From assembly GCF_009301415.1 (NCBI RefSeq), contig NZ_CP045073.1, positions 124,001-188,000 on the forward strand: a DNA stretch of 64,000 nucleotides. The letters are read 5' to 3'. Shown piece after piece: positions 36,032-44,706 of this stretch. The stretch is from Paracoccus kondratievae (GTDB lineage: Bacteria > Pseudomonadota > Alphaproteobacteria > Rhodobacterales > Rhodobacteraceae). A program made the position numbers and the translations under genes. Positions within the stretch are counted from its first letter, which is position 1. Each line of letters starts with the position of its first letter. The notes under the pieces are model-generated. The model ran no database searches. It saw only the letters and a list, made by a program, of their open reading frames with translations, and was not told the DNA's origin.

Positions 36032-36892
36032 ATGCGCCTTGAGGACCACAGGATCATCGACATTCCTTTCAACGCCGCTCAGCATATGGGTGGTGCCATC
36101 ACGCCTGAAGTGCTGATCCTGCATGATACGGCCGGCAGGCTGACCAGGGGAAACAGCGCTGCCTATCTGCGCCGCAACGATGTCGGCGTGTCGGTACATT
36201 TTGTGGTCGAACGTGATGGCAGCTGCGAACAGCAGGTGCCGACTAACCGCCGAGCAAACCACGCGGGGAAATCAACGTATCACGGGCGGTCCGGCTGTAA
36301 CGAGTTTTCGATCGGCATTGAAATCGTCAATCCCGGCAAGATGGAGCCCATCGACGGAGTTCCGCTGCGAGGATTGGCTTGGTGGGGGCAGATCCTGACG
36401 GATGGGCTTGAGGGTGATCTGGCAGTCAAAGCCACGCCTGAACACGGCTCTGGCGTCTGGATGGCCTATACCGAGGCACAGATCGAGACTGTTACTGCGC
36501 TGGCCCGTGCCTTGTTCTCGGGCATACCCACGCTGCGTGATATCCGCACTCACTGGTATGTCTCTCCGGGTCGGAAAGTGGACACGAACCCGCTTTTCCC
36601 GCTTGAACAGGTCCGAAACCGGGTACTGGGTCGCGATGATCCTGCCGATCTGGTGGCCGAGAGCGGTTCCATTCCCATGCCTGCGGTCACCCTGGCGCGG
36701 GTGGCAACCGCCGGTTCGCGGCTGAACATGCGCCGCTGGCCGTCGTTCAATCCCAATGTCATCGCAGGCATTCCGAACGGCACGGTCGTACCGGTTCTTC
36801 GCAGCGGACTGTTCGACGGCCGGGGCTGGCTCTGTGTCCAATATGACGGCCTCGAAGGCTGGATCTCCGAAACTTACGCACAGCTGCTTTGA
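36032..36892 (+). CDS. N-acetylmuramoyl-L-alanine amidase endolysin with SH3 domain
   Basis: A 286-residue endolysin. The amidase_2/PGRP domain has zinc ligands in VLILHDTAG (His ~30), the NEFSIGIEIVNPG strand and THWYVSPGRKVDTNPLF (His ~174, and catalytic-type Lys/Asp). Residues ~215-286 form a bacterial SH3 domain (RLNMRRWPSFNPNVIAGIPNGTVV ... DGRGWLCVQYDGLEGWISETYAQLL) for wall binding. No signal peptide, so a holin should release it. ACACGGAG precedes the start. Confidence 0.88.
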   Translation: MRLEDHRIIDIPFNAAQHMGGAITPEVLILHDTAGRLTRGNSAAYLRRNDVGVSVHFVVERDGSCEQQVPTNRRANHAGKSTYHGRSGCNEFSIGIEIVNPGKMEPIDGVPLRGLAWWGQILTDGLEGDLAVKATPEHGSGVWMAYTEAQIETVTALARALFSGIPTLRDIRTHWYVSPGRKVDTNPLFPLEQVRNRVLGRDDPADLVAESGSIPMPAVTLARVATAGSRLNMRRWPSFNPNVIAGIPNGTVVPVLRSGLFDGRGWLCVQYDGLEGWISETYAQLL

Positions 36893-36902
36893 GGTTGTCC
36901 AA

Positions 36903-37253
36903 ATGAACTCATTCTGGTCTGAAATTTCTGTCGCTCTCGTACCTGGGCTCGTTACCCTGTTTGGCACGCTGCTGACGATTATCCTCGATCGTGCTGCTGC
37001 GGTCGCGCGGTCGCGCTGGGGGATCGAAATCGAAGCCCGGCATCGGGAAGCTCTTCATTCTGCCATCATGTCAGGTGTCCGGTCGGCACTGGCGAGGGGA
37101 TTGTCTGGCGATGCTGCGGTTCGTGCCGCAATCAGTCATGCTTCCAACAGCGTACCCGACGCGATCACCGCCCTGAACCCTGCATCCGGCGTTCTTCGGT
37201 CGATTGCGGAGGCTAAGCTGCGTGAGGCTGCAGGTCAGGTGATCGGACAATGA
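36903..37253 (+). CDS. Holin-like small membrane protein
   Basis: A 116-residue protein with one N-terminal hydrophobic helix (VALVPGLVTLFGTLLTIIL) then a long basic/amphipathic helical tail. Position directly after the endolysin suggests a holin or holin-like function. Overlaps the DUF2730 gene by 4 bp. Confidence 0.6.
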   Translation: MNSFWSEISVALVPGLVTLFGTLLTIILDRAAAVARSRWGIEIEARHREALHSAIMSGVRSALARGLSGDAAVRAAISHASNSVPDAITALNPASGVLRSIAEAKLREAAGQVIGQ

Positions 37254-37603
37254 ATGCCGCGCCTGCCGAACTCGGCCCGATGCTCGCGGTGGTGCTGACG
37301 GTGCTGAGCATCGTCAACATCATTTACACTTGGTGGCGCACCCGCGACCAGAACGTGGAAACCCGCTTTAAGGCAGGCAGTGAACGTATGGACCGGCTGG
37401 ACGCCCGTTTGGCGAGCGTTGAGCAGACACTGCGGGCACAGCCCAGCAAGGAAGATCTCCACCAGCTGCATCTGACGATCAAAGAAATGCAGGGTGAAAT
37501 GAAAACGATGAATGCGATCATGGAAGGCAACAACAAGATCATGGCGAGGCTTGAGACCATCGTCGCCCGTCATGAGGATCATCTGCTCGACGGTGTAAAA
37601 TGA
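37250..37603 (+). CDS. DUF2730-family protein (Mu gp25-like)
   Basis: A 117-residue protein: one N-terminal membrane helix (MLAVVLTVLSIVNIIYTWW) followed by a long coiled coil (MDRLDARLASVEQTLRAQ ... EMKTMNAIMEGNNKIMARLETIV). This matches DUF2730 proteins at the gp25 position in Mu-like phages, thought to belong to the lysis/spanin module. Confidence 0.8.
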   Translation: MNAAPAELGPMLAVVLTVLSIVNIIYTWWRTRDQNVETRFKAGSERMDRLDARLASVEQTLRAQPSKEDLHQLHLTIKEMQGEMKTMNAIMEGNNKIMARLETIVARHEDHLLDGVK

Positions 37604-37908
37604 TGAATGACTACGCCCAGACCCTCCGCCGCCACCGTCGCCTGGCAATCCTGCGCTTCCTGGAAGCGAGCCCGACCTATACGTCGAACGTTTCCATTCT
37701 GACTGACGTGCTGAACAGCGATGGTATCGGGATCGACACATCCCGCGACCAGACAGCCACTGAACTGGCGTGGCTGGCAGAAACGGGCTTCGTTACCCTT
37801 ACCGGTCAGCCGGACTTCCTGGTCGTGACGGCGACGTCGCGGGGCGTCGATATTGCGCTCGGCCGGGCAACGCATCCCGATATCCAGCGTCCCAGCCCGA
37901 GGCGCTGA
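37600..37908 (+). CDS. Mu gp26-like winged-helix protein
   Basis: A 102-residue protein, YAQTLRRHRRLAILRFLEASPTYTSNVSILTDVLNSDGI then TATELAWLAETGFVTLT, a winged-helix fold as in the VpaChn25_0724/gp26 family of Mu-like phages. It precedes the small terminase gene as in Mu. Function unknown. Confidence 0.8.
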   Translation: MMNDYAQTLRRHRRLAILRFLEASPTYTSNVSILTDVLNSDGIGIDTSRDQTATELAWLAETGFVTLTGQPDFLVVTATSRGVDIALGRATHPDIQRPSPRR

Positions 37909-37909
37909 C

Positions 37910-38449
37910 ATGCCACCGCCCCGGAAGATCGATCAGCTGCCACCGGAAACCCGGCAATGGCTTGAGGATACCCTGCGTGAGCGCGGCTTTGCGGATTATG
38001 TCCAGATCACCGATGAACTGAACAGCCGGCTGGCCGAATCCGGCAAGGTTGTCAGCTTTCACCATGCCACAGTGCATCGGTTCGGGCAGGAATATCGCGC
38101 CTTCATCGAGACACAGGAAAAGGCGAGTGCATGGGCGCAGGGCTGGATGCAGGAGAACGGCCTCGAAGAGGAGGCCAAGCGCCATAACGTCCTGTTCCAG
38201 ATGGTGACAGCGCTGGCCTTCAAGGCAATGGAATCGCAGATGCAGCGGGACGGCGACGAGATCGATCCGAAGGAGCTGCATTTCATCGGCCGGATGCTGA
38301 AGGACATCATGGCCTCGTCCGGTATCCGCCAGCAGATGATCGCAGCCGAACGCAAGATGCAGGCCGAGAAGCTGGAGGCGGCAGTTGCATCGGGTGATAT
38401 CGACGCCGAGGCCGCCGCCAAGGCGCGTCGGATCATGGGGTTCGGGTGA
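37910..38449 (+). CDS. DUF3486-family small terminase subunit (Mu gp27-like)
   Basis: A 179-residue protein starting MPPPRKIDQLPPETRQWLEDTLRERGFADYVQITDELN, with the DUF3486 signature including VSFHHATVHRFGQEYR. It corresponds to Mu gp27, placed directly before the large terminase, and is thought to recognise packaging sites. The C-terminal half is a long charged helix. Confidence 0.82.
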   Translation: MPPPRKIDQLPPETRQWLEDTLRERGFADYVQITDELNSRLAESGKVVSFHHATVHRFGQEYRAFIETQEKASAWAQGWMQENGLEEEAKRHNVLFQMVTALAFKAMESQMQRDGDEIDPKELHFIGRMLKDIMASSGIRQQMIAAERKMQAEKLEAAVASGDIDAEAAAKARRIMGFG

Positions 38450-38634
38450 TATCCGTGAGCGCCCGCAGCACCATTATCGACCTGCGCCGCGATGCGCGCG
38501 CCGTCGCTGGCCTCGGCCTCACGGGCGTTCCGATCCGCGAGACCATGCAGCGCGCTGCTGACGTCCTGGAACGTGTTCTCGACGAATACCAGCTGCTGCG
38601 CGCATACGCCGACCTCCCGCAGGAGGATGCATGA
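38446..38634 (+). CDS. Small phage protein between terminase subunits
   Basis: A 62-residue protein starting with GTG that overlaps the upstream stop and the downstream start by 4 bp each. Predicted helical (IIDLRRDARAVAGLGLTGVP, then AADVLERVLDEYQLL). No motif. An alternative GTG three codons later (38455) is possible. Confidence 0.55.
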   Translation: MISVSARSTIIDLRRDARAVAGLGLTGVPIRETMQRAADVLERVLDEYQLLRAYADLPQEDA

Positions 38635-40052
38635 GCGCGCCCTTCGCCCCCGTTGTCAATTTCCTGCCCTATCAGCGTAAATGGATTGAGGATCAGTCGC
38701 GCTTCAAAATCGGCATGTTCAGCCGTCAGACCGGCAAGACCTTCACCACCGGGGGCGAATGCGCCGACGATTGCTTCCAGGGCTGGATCGAGGACCGCCG
38801 CGCCCGCTGGGTGATCCTGTCGCGCGGCGAGCGTCAGGCTGCCGAGATGATGACCGAGGTGATCAAGCCGTTCACCAAGGCGTTTTACGAGGTTTACAAC
38901 ACCCTGTTAAAGGGGGGTGAGCCGGTCTTCTCCGAAGGCGAATTTCGTGCCCCGCAGAACAAGGGGCCGGACGCGGTTTACAAGGCGCTGGAGGTCGGTT
39001 TTCCGAATGGCAGCCGGATCACCGCCCTGCCGGCCAACCCGGACACGGCGCGGGGGTTTTCAGCCAATGTGATCCTTGACGAATTCGCGTTTCACGCCAA
39101 GTCCCGCGATATCTGGGCGGCGCTCTTCCCGGTCATCTCCAAGGGCCAGCAGAAGCTGCGGGTGATTTCCACCCCGAACGGCAAGGGCAACAAGTTCTAC
39201 GAGCTGATGACGGCCGAGGATTCGGTGTGGTCGCGCCATGTCGTCGACATCTACGAGGCGGTGCGTCAGGGGCTGGTGCGCGACATCGACATGTTACGCA
39301 AGGGCATGGCCGACGAGGATGCCTGGGCGCAGGAATACGAGTTGAAATGGCTGGACGAGGCGTCGAGCTGGCTGGATTACGACCTGATCAGCAGCGTCGA
39401 GCACCCGGCTGCCGGTTTGCCGGGCCTGTATCAAGGTGGGCCGTGTTTCGTTGGCGTCGACATCGCGGCCCGCAACGACCTTTTCGTCATCTGGGTGCTG
39501 GAGCTGGTCGGCGACGTGCTCTGGACGCGCGAGATCATCGCCCGGCGGCGTATAAGCTTTGCTGAACAGGATGATTTGCTGGCGCAGGTGATGCGCCGCT
39601 ACCGGGTGGTACGGCTGCGCATGGACCAGACCGGCATGGGCGAAAAGCCGGTCGAGGACGCCAGGCGCCGACATGGCGAGGATCGTGTCGAAGGGGTGCT
39701 GTTCTCGGCCGCGATCAAGCTCGACATGGCGACCTCCATGAAAGAGCGGTTCCAGGACCGCCGTGTGCGCATCCCGGCCGGTGATCCGGTGCTGCGGGCT
39801 GACCTGCATTCTATCAAGTCTCAGGTCGGCGTCACCGGCACCAGGCGGCTGATCGCGGACGGCGACAGCGACGGTCACGCCGACCGTTTCTGGGCCGGCG
39901 CCCTGGGCATCAGCGCGGCCGAGCTGGGCGAGTCGGTTTACGAATATGAGGGCCTGCCCGGCGCACGCTCGCGCTACGCGGCCCCCGACCAGGACGATGA
40001 CGACGAAGAGGCCACCGGCGGACGCTGGGGCCATGGCGGAGGGACGTGGTGA
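38631..40052 (+). CDS. Terminase large subunit (Mu gp28-like)
   Basis: A 473-residue packaging ATPase/nuclease. Walker A-like SRQTGKTF lies near residues 31-38, Walker B VILDEFAF near 147-152, and the coupling motif VISTPNGKGNKFYE follows. The RNase H-like nuclease domain begins at FVGVDIAARNDLFVIW, with a later acidic DQTGMGEKPVEDAR. It drives headful DNA packaging. An acidic DQDDDDEE tail ends the protein. Confidence 0.9.
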   Translation: MSAPFAPVVNFLPYQRKWIEDQSRFKIGMFSRQTGKTFTTGGECADDCFQGWIEDRRARWVILSRGERQAAEMMTEVIKPFTKAFYEVYNTLLKGGEPVFSEGEFRAPQNKGPDAVYKALEVGFPNGSRITALPANPDTARGFSANVILDEFAFHAKSRDIWAALFPVISKGQQKLRVISTPNGKGNKFYELMTAEDSVWSRHVVDIYEAVRQGLVRDIDMLRKGMADEDAWAQEYELKWLDEASSWLDYDLISSVEHPAAGLPGLYQGGPCFVGVDIAARNDLFVIWVLELVGDVLWTREIIARRRISFAEQDDLLAQVMRRYRVVRLRMDQTGMGEKPVEDARRRHGEDRVEGVLFSAAIKLDMATSMKERFQDRRVRIPAGDPVLRADLHSIKSQVGVTGTRRLIADGDSDGHADRFWAGALGISAAELGESVYEYEGLPGARSRYAAPDQDDDDEEATGGRWGHGGGTW

Positions 40053-41635
40053 TGCTGCTCGATCAATTTGGCCGGCCGATGCAAACGGTGCCGGAGGCGG
40101 AACTGCTGGAACGGCAAGCGATTGCCGCCCTCGGATCGGTGCGCCAGATCCAGTCCGGCCATCCCGCCGATGGGCTCACGCCGGTTCGGCTGGCCTCAAT
40201 CCTGCGCGAAGCAGAGACAGGCGATGCGGCTGCCTATCTCGAGCTTGCCGAACAGATGGAGGAGAAGGACCTCCATTATGCCGCCGTGCTGGGGGTCAGA
40301 AAGCGTGCAATCCGCTCGCTGGAACTGCATGTCGATCCCGGCGACGAGAGCGAACCGGCCCGCAAACTGGCCGAAATGACACGCGACATTCTGATGGCGC
40401 CCGCTATCCGAACCTCACTGATCGACATGATGGACGCGATCGGCAAAGGCTTCTCCGTTTGCGAAATTGTCTGGGAGCGTGACGGTAAAGGGTTGCGGAT
40501 TGCTGATGTCGATCATGTTGATCCGCGCTGGTTCGAATTTGATCGCGAAAACGGGCGGCACCTCTATCTGCGCGACAATGCAGGCCCGCAGCCGCTGCGG
40601 CCCGACAGTTATGTTATCCATCTGTCCAGGGCCAAGAGCGGCTTGCCGATCAGGGGCGGCCTCGCCCGGCTCGCCGCCTGGGCATACATGTTCAAGAATT
40701 ACACGGTTAAGGACTGGGCAATCTTTTGCGAGGCCTACGGCCATCCCCTTCGCCTCGGAAAATATGACAGTTCGGCCACCCCGGCCGACCGCCAGACGCT
40801 TTTGCGTGCCGTGCGCCAGATCGGGGTGGACATGGCGGCGATCATCCCGAAGTCGATGGAGGTCGATGTCGTCAACGGCGCGACCACGGGGGCGGAAAAG
40901 CTCTATGAGGGCAAGGCGCGCTGGTGGGACGAACAGATCTCCAAAGGGGTGCTGGGTCAGGTTGCCACCACAGACGCGATTGCAGGTGGTCACGCGGTTG
41001 GCAAAATCCACGAGAACGTGCGCGACGATATCCGCGATGCCGATGCCGAGCAGCTGGCCGCGACATTGCAGCGCGATATTGCCGGTGCCCTGCGGCGGTT
41101 GCATTTCCCGGCCAATACCCGCGTCCCGCTGCCGAATGTCCGGTTCGCAGCCAAGGAGGCGGTGGACCCTCGCCTGCTCCTGGAGCTGGCGAAGGAGTCT
41201 GGCAACCTCGATCTCCCCATCGCCAAGGCCGATATCTACCGGGCCTTCGCCATCAGCGAGCCGGATGCGGACGAAGAGGTGATCCGTGTCAGACGGCCGG
41301 AACCGCCGGAGGTGGTGCCGTTGCCCACGCAGGTACCGCCGCCTGATCCCGAGGCTGAACGGCAGGCAGCGTCCCTGCTTACCGAGACCCGTTCCCGCGA
41401 CAGCATTGACGCCCTGGTCGATCAGTTGATCGCCGAGGGCGACATGCAACGCGTGGCCGAGGCCGATCTCGGGCCGCTGATCGAGGCGATCCGCCGCGCG
41501 GCCGACATGGACGAGGTGCGCGACGTGCTTGTCGCGTTCCTGGACCGTGATCCTGCCGCCCTGGTCGATCTGCTGACCCGCTCAACCTTCGCCGCCCGAC
41601 TGGCCGGCGAGGTCGGCGCAACGATCCGGGGCTGA
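40052..41635 (+). CDS. Portal protein (DUF935, Mu gp29-like)
   Basis: A 527-residue protein of the DUF935 portal family: LHYAAVLGVRKRAIRSLELHV, FSVCEIVWERDGKGL, DPRWFEFDRENG and FKNYTVKDWAIFCEAYGHPLRLGKYD are recognisable gp29 segments. It forms the ring through which DNA enters the head. I start at the ATG sharing a base with the terminase stop; GTG codons at 40046 and 40049 precede it. The C-terminal ~110 residues are acidic and less conserved. Confidence 0.88.
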   Translation: MLLDQFGRPMQTVPEAELLERQAIAALGSVRQIQSGHPADGLTPVRLASILREAETGDAAAYLELAEQMEEKDLHYAAVLGVRKRAIRSLELHVDPGDESEPARKLAEMTRDILMAPAIRTSLIDMMDAIGKGFSVCEIVWERDGKGLRIADVDHVDPRWFEFDRENGRHLYLRDNAGPQPLRPDSYVIHLSRAKSGLPIRGGLARLAAWAYMFKNYTVKDWAIFCEAYGHPLRLGKYDSSATPADRQTLLRAVRQIGVDMAAIIPKSMEVDVVNGATTGAEKLYEGKARWWDEQISKGVLGQVATTDAIAGGHAVGKIHENVRDDIRDADAEQLAATLQRDIAGALRRLHFPANTRVPLPNVRFAAKEAVDPRLLLELAKESGNLDLPIAKADIYRAFAISEPDADEEVIRVRRPEPPEVVPLPTQVPPPDPEAERQAASLLTETRSRDSIDALVDQLIAEGDMQRVAEADLGPLIEAIRRAADMDEVRDVLVAFLDRDPAALVDLLTRSTFAARLAGEVGATIRG

Positions 41636-41637
41636 TC

Positions 41638-42948
41638 ATGGCCCAGACAGTCCTGGAGCCGCTGCCGCACCGCGAAGCCATCGAATATCTCCGCTCCAAG
41701 GGCTTCGCGCACGAGCTCCAGCGGTTCCATCATCTTGATCATTTCCGCGAGGATCATGCGCGCAACTGGGTCGTCGCCAAGGCGATGCAGGACGATGTCA
41801 GCCGGGCGATCCGTGAGGCGGTGGAATCGGCGCTGGCAGATGGCCGGCCGCTTGGCGAATTCCAACAGGATCTGGCGCCGCGCCTGCAGCGCATGGGCTG
41901 GTGGGGCAAGACCGAGATGGAGGACCCGGTCACCGGCGAGACCGAACTGGTCCGGCTCGGCTCGATGCACCGGCTGCGGGTGATCTTCGACACCAATATG
42001 CGCACCGCCCATGCCGCCGGGCACTGGGCAGCGATCCAGCGCACGAAGACGGCTTTCCCGTATCTGCACTACATCCAGATTCAACGGCCGACGAAGCGGC
42101 ATGACCACGCCCGGTTTCATGACAGGATCTGGCGGGTCGACGATCCGATCTGGCTGAAGATCTATCCGCCGAACGGGTATTTCTGCGGTTGCGTTGTCAT
42201 TCAGCGCACCGAAGGCTGGATGCGGCGCAATGGCCGGACGGTCGACCCGCCTCTTGATCTGGAAGAAGAGGAATGGACCCACAAGCGATCCGGCGAGGTT
42301 CACATGATCGCGCGCGGCATCCAGCCCGGGTTCGACACCAACCCCGGTGCGGTCTGGCTCGACATCGGGGCGGACTGGGAGCGGATGACGCCGGACCTGA
42401 CACCTGCACGGCGCGTCACCGAAAAGGGCCTGATCGAGGGGCTGCGGCTGCGCCGGTTGTCGGACGGACGCGAGACGCTGATCATCACCGATGCGGATTC
42501 GCGGCCCGTGGCCATGAGGACGGCGGACCCGGAGAGGCCCAATGCGGTGTCTCTGGATGGCCTGGACGTGCCGGAGCGATCGAGCCTCCTGCACAGCCAT
42601 ATCACCGATGCCGCGCTTTCGACCGAGGACCTGCTGACCTTCGATGACTATGTCGCCCATGCCATCACGGCGATTTCGCCGGGCGGGTCCATGTGGCGTG
42701 TGACCCGAGTGCCCGGCAGCAGCCTTCGGGGGTTATTGGGGCATTACGCCACTGATCTGCCCAGCTTCGCTGATGAACTCCGGCAGAATGAACACGCCGC
42801 CCAGATCTTCTTTCACGCCCGGTTGCTCTGGCTTGAGAAAATGGGGGCCGTGACCTATCATTGGCGTATGTCGGAGCGCGTCCGGCAGATCATGGACGCG
42901 AATGCCGATCTGGTTCGAAGGTTGTCCGATGTCCGCCCTGCGCCCTGA
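41638..42948 (+). CDS. Phage head morphogenesis protein (Mu gp30/F-like)
   Basis: A 436-residue protein with a Mu F-like minor head domain: LRVIFDTNMRTAHAAGHWAAIQRTKTAFPYLHYIQI followed by RPTKRHDHARFHDRIWRVDDPIWLKIYPPNGYFCGCVVI, carrying the cysteine/His pattern typical of these domains. It follows the portal gene by two bases. The C-terminal part (~290-436) is an additional domain with unclear role (SLLHSHITDAALSTEDLLTF). Confidence 0.85.
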   Translation: MAQTVLEPLPHREAIEYLRSKGFAHELQRFHHLDHFREDHARNWVVAKAMQDDVSRAIREAVESALADGRPLGEFQQDLAPRLQRMGWWGKTEMEDPVTGETELVRLGSMHRLRVIFDTNMRTAHAAGHWAAIQRTKTAFPYLHYIQIQRPTKRHDHARFHDRIWRVDDPIWLKIYPPNGYFCGCVVIQRTEGWMRRNGRTVDPPLDLEEEEWTHKRSGEVHMIARGIQPGFDTNPGAVWLDIGADWERMTPDLTPARRVTEKGLIEGLRLRRLSDGRETLIITDADSRPVAMRTADPERPNAVSLDGLDVPERSSLLHSHITDAALSTEDLLTFDDYVAHAITAISPGGSMWRVTRVPGSSLRGLLGHYATDLPSFADELRQNEHAAQIFFHARLLWLEKMGAVTYHWRMSERVRQIMDANADLVRRLSDVRPAP

Positions 42949-43105
42949 TCCCGACCTCTTCGACGTTGCCGCCTGGCAGCAGCGACTGGACGAGCTGCGC
43001 GCCGAGCAGCCGAGCAGCCTTCGCGATGCCAAGATCGAATACGCCGAGGCCCATATCCGGGCCATCGGAGGCATCCCCGAAAAATCGGCCCCAGAGGCGG
43101 CCTGA
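42929..43105 (+). CDS. Small phage protein of unknown function
   Basis: A 58-residue protein, MSALRPDPDLFDVAAWQQRL, overlapping the end of the head-morphogenesis gene in another frame by 20 bp. Its charged helical pattern looks coding, and a terminator follows 11 bp after its stop. Function unknown. Confidence 0.45.
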   Translation: MSALRPDPDLFDVAAWQQRLDELRAEQPSSLRDAKIEYAEAHIRAIGGIPEKSAPEAA

Positions 43106-43115
43106 CGCCCCGGAC

Positions 43116-43152
43116 GGCCCACGCTCCCCGAAAGGTGGAGATGGGCCTTTTT
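43116..43152 (+). terminator. Terminator-like hairpin before the protease gene
   Basis: GGCCCA..CTCC (43116-43127) pairs with GGAG.TGGGCC (43137-43147), then TTTTT. It would separate packaging genes from the head-maturation genes. A further C/G-rich ATCCCGGG repeat pair follows near 43227-43248. Confidence 0.6.
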
Positions 43153-43281
43153 GAACGCGCTGCGGCGGATTTGAATACCATCCCGTTCCGACCCTGACCC
43201 GTCCGGCGCGACCGGGGCAGGCAACATCCCGGGAACTGCATCCCGGGGCATTTATTTTTCCGGTCGTGGCAAGTGGTCGCC

Positions 43282-44301
43282 ATGACCAACCTGACCCGAA
43301 ATATCTGCGCCGCTGTGGCGGTGCCTGCCGACCCGGCCGAGTGGATCGAGCTGATGCCGGTGGGTGAATTTCGTCTGGGTGACGGGCGCGCAAGGCTCGC
43401 CCTGCGCCTGGATGATCCAGAGACCGTTATCCGCACCAGTCTCGCGTCGGCTGCGGGTGGCATTCTGCCCATCGATTTCGATCACCGCTCATTTGCGAAA
43501 CAGGGCGAACAGGACAGCCGCGCGGCAGGCTGGATCACCGGCATGAAGGCCGAGGGCGGCCGCATCATGGCCTCCGTCGAATGGACGGCGGAAGGACGCG
43601 CGGCGCTGGAAGGTCGGTCTTACCGCTTCCTCTCGCCGGTCTTCAAAAACAGGAAGGACGGCCAGGTGGTGCTGATCGAGGGCGCCGGCCTCGTAAACAT
43701 CCCGGCACTGCCCCAACTCCGTCAACTTGCTTCAAAGGAAATCTCCATGGACCCGATCGAGCAGATCGCGGGTGTCCTCGGCCTTGCGGCCGACAAGCCC
43801 GAAGACATCGTGGCGCGCGTCACCGCGCTCGCCACGGCCGAGACCCAGCTTGCCTCCATCACCAAGGCAGCCGGCGTAGAGGGCGAGGACGCCGTCACCC
43901 AGATCTGCGCAAAGCTGGCCGAGAAAGCGCCCGATCCGGGGGCCTTCGTGCCGATGGCCACTTTCCAGGAGGTCCAGACCCAGCTTGCCTCGCTGCAAAA
44001 AGACGTCAGCAAGGACAAAGCCGATGCCGCGCTGGAACGTGCCCGTGAGGCCGGCAAGCTCACCCCGGCGATGGAGGAATGGGCGACCCAGCTTGCCTCG
44101 AAGGATCTCGCTTCTTTCGAAAGCTGGGCTGCCTCGGCCCCGGTCATGGTCGAACTCGGCACGCGCAAGCTGGCCGGAAAGCAGCCCCCGGCACCGAGCC
44201 CCGACAAGCTCACCGACATCGAACTTCAGATGGCCTCGGCCATGGGCGTCTCCGAGGAGGACTTCCTCGCCACCCGTAACGCTGAACAGAAAGGCGCCTG
44301 A
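43282..44301 (+). CDS. Prohead protease with scaffold tail (Mu I-like)
   Basis: A 339-residue protein. Residues ~1-150 are the phage Mu I-type protease (LPIDFDHRSFAK, SRAAGWITGMKAEGGRIMASVEWTAEGRAALEGRSYRFLSPVF and VNIPALPQL). Residues ~156-339 are an Ala/Glu-rich helical scaffold. An internal ATG at 43747 with AAAGGA upstream begins that half separately (see next entry). It matures the prohead. A GTG three codons upstream (43273) is an alternative start. Confidence 0.85.
   Translation: MTNLTRNICAAVAVPADPAEWIELMPVGEFRLGDGRARLALRLDDPETVIRTSLASAAGGILPIDFDHRSFAKQGEQDSRAAGWITGMKAEGGRIMASVEWTAEGRAALEGRSYRFLSPVFKNRKDGQVVLIEGAGLVNIPALPQLRQLASKEISMDPIEQIAGVLGLAADKPEDIVARVTALATAETQLASITKAAGVEGEDAVTQICAKLAEKAPDPGAFVPMATFQEVQTQLASLQKDVSKDKADAALERAREAGKLTPAMEEWATQLASKDLASFESWAASAPVMVELGTRKLAGKQPPAPSPDKLTDIELQMASAMGVSEEDFLATRNAEQKGA
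43747..44301 (+). CDS. Nested in-frame scaffolding protein (Mu Z-like)
   Basis: An in-frame start within the protease gene: ATG at 43747 preceded by AAAGGA eight bases upstream, producing 184 residues (MDPIEQIAGVLGLAADKPED). In Mu, gene Z lies within I in the same way and encodes the scaffold. Composition is Ala/Lys/Glu-rich and helical as expected. Supported by the ribosome-binding site and family precedent, not by direct evidence. Confidence 0.6.
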   Translation: MDPIEQIAGVLGLAADKPEDIVARVTALATAETQLASITKAAGVEGEDAVTQICAKLAEKAPDPGAFVPMATFQEVQTQLASLQKDVSKDKADAALERAREAGKLTPAMEEWATQLASKDLASFESWAASAPVMVELGTRKLAGKQPPAPSPDKLTDIELQMASAMGVSEEDFLATRNAEQKGA

Positions 44302-44303
44302 TC

Positions 44304-44693
44304 ATGGCTGCACTTGAGAAGAATGCCGGCCGCACCCGTGTCGGCGAAGGCCGCCGTTTTCGCAATCCGGTTGCCGCCGACACCCATATCTTTAGCGGTG
44401 CTTTGGTCGCGCTCGATGCCGCTGGCAACGCCATCCCGGCAGCCCCTGCCGCCCCGGTCATGCGCGGCGTGGCGCTCCATGAGGCCGACAACACCCAGGG
44501 CGCAGCCGGCGAAACCTCGGTCGAAACAGATCGCGGCCCCTTCCTCGTCGCCAGCGACGGCTCGATCGGCCGCACCCATATCGGCGCCGATGTCTTTGTT
44601 GTCGATGACAACACGGTCGGCGCGGCCGGGACGCTGGTTGCGGGCAAATGCCTGGATGTGACGCCCGAGGGCGTCACCGTCGAAATCCTCTGA
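44304..44693 (+). CDS. Head decoration-like protein (DUF2190-like)
   Basis: A 129-residue protein at the Mu gp33 position, between the protease and the major head gene. The strand-rich sequence (FSGALVALDAAGNAIPAAPAAPVMRGVALHEADN ... VVDDNTVGAAGTLVAGKCLDV) resembles DUF2190/capsid decoration proteins. Family membership is inferred from pattern and place. Confidence 0.65.
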   Translation: MAALEKNAGRTRVGEGRRFRNPVAADTHIFSGALVALDAAGNAIPAAPAAPVMRGVALHEADNTQGAAGETSVETDRGPFLVASDGSIGRTHIGADVFVVDDNTVGAAGTLVAGKCLDVTPEGVTVEIL

Positions 44694-44706
44694 TCGGAGA
44701 TCCGCA

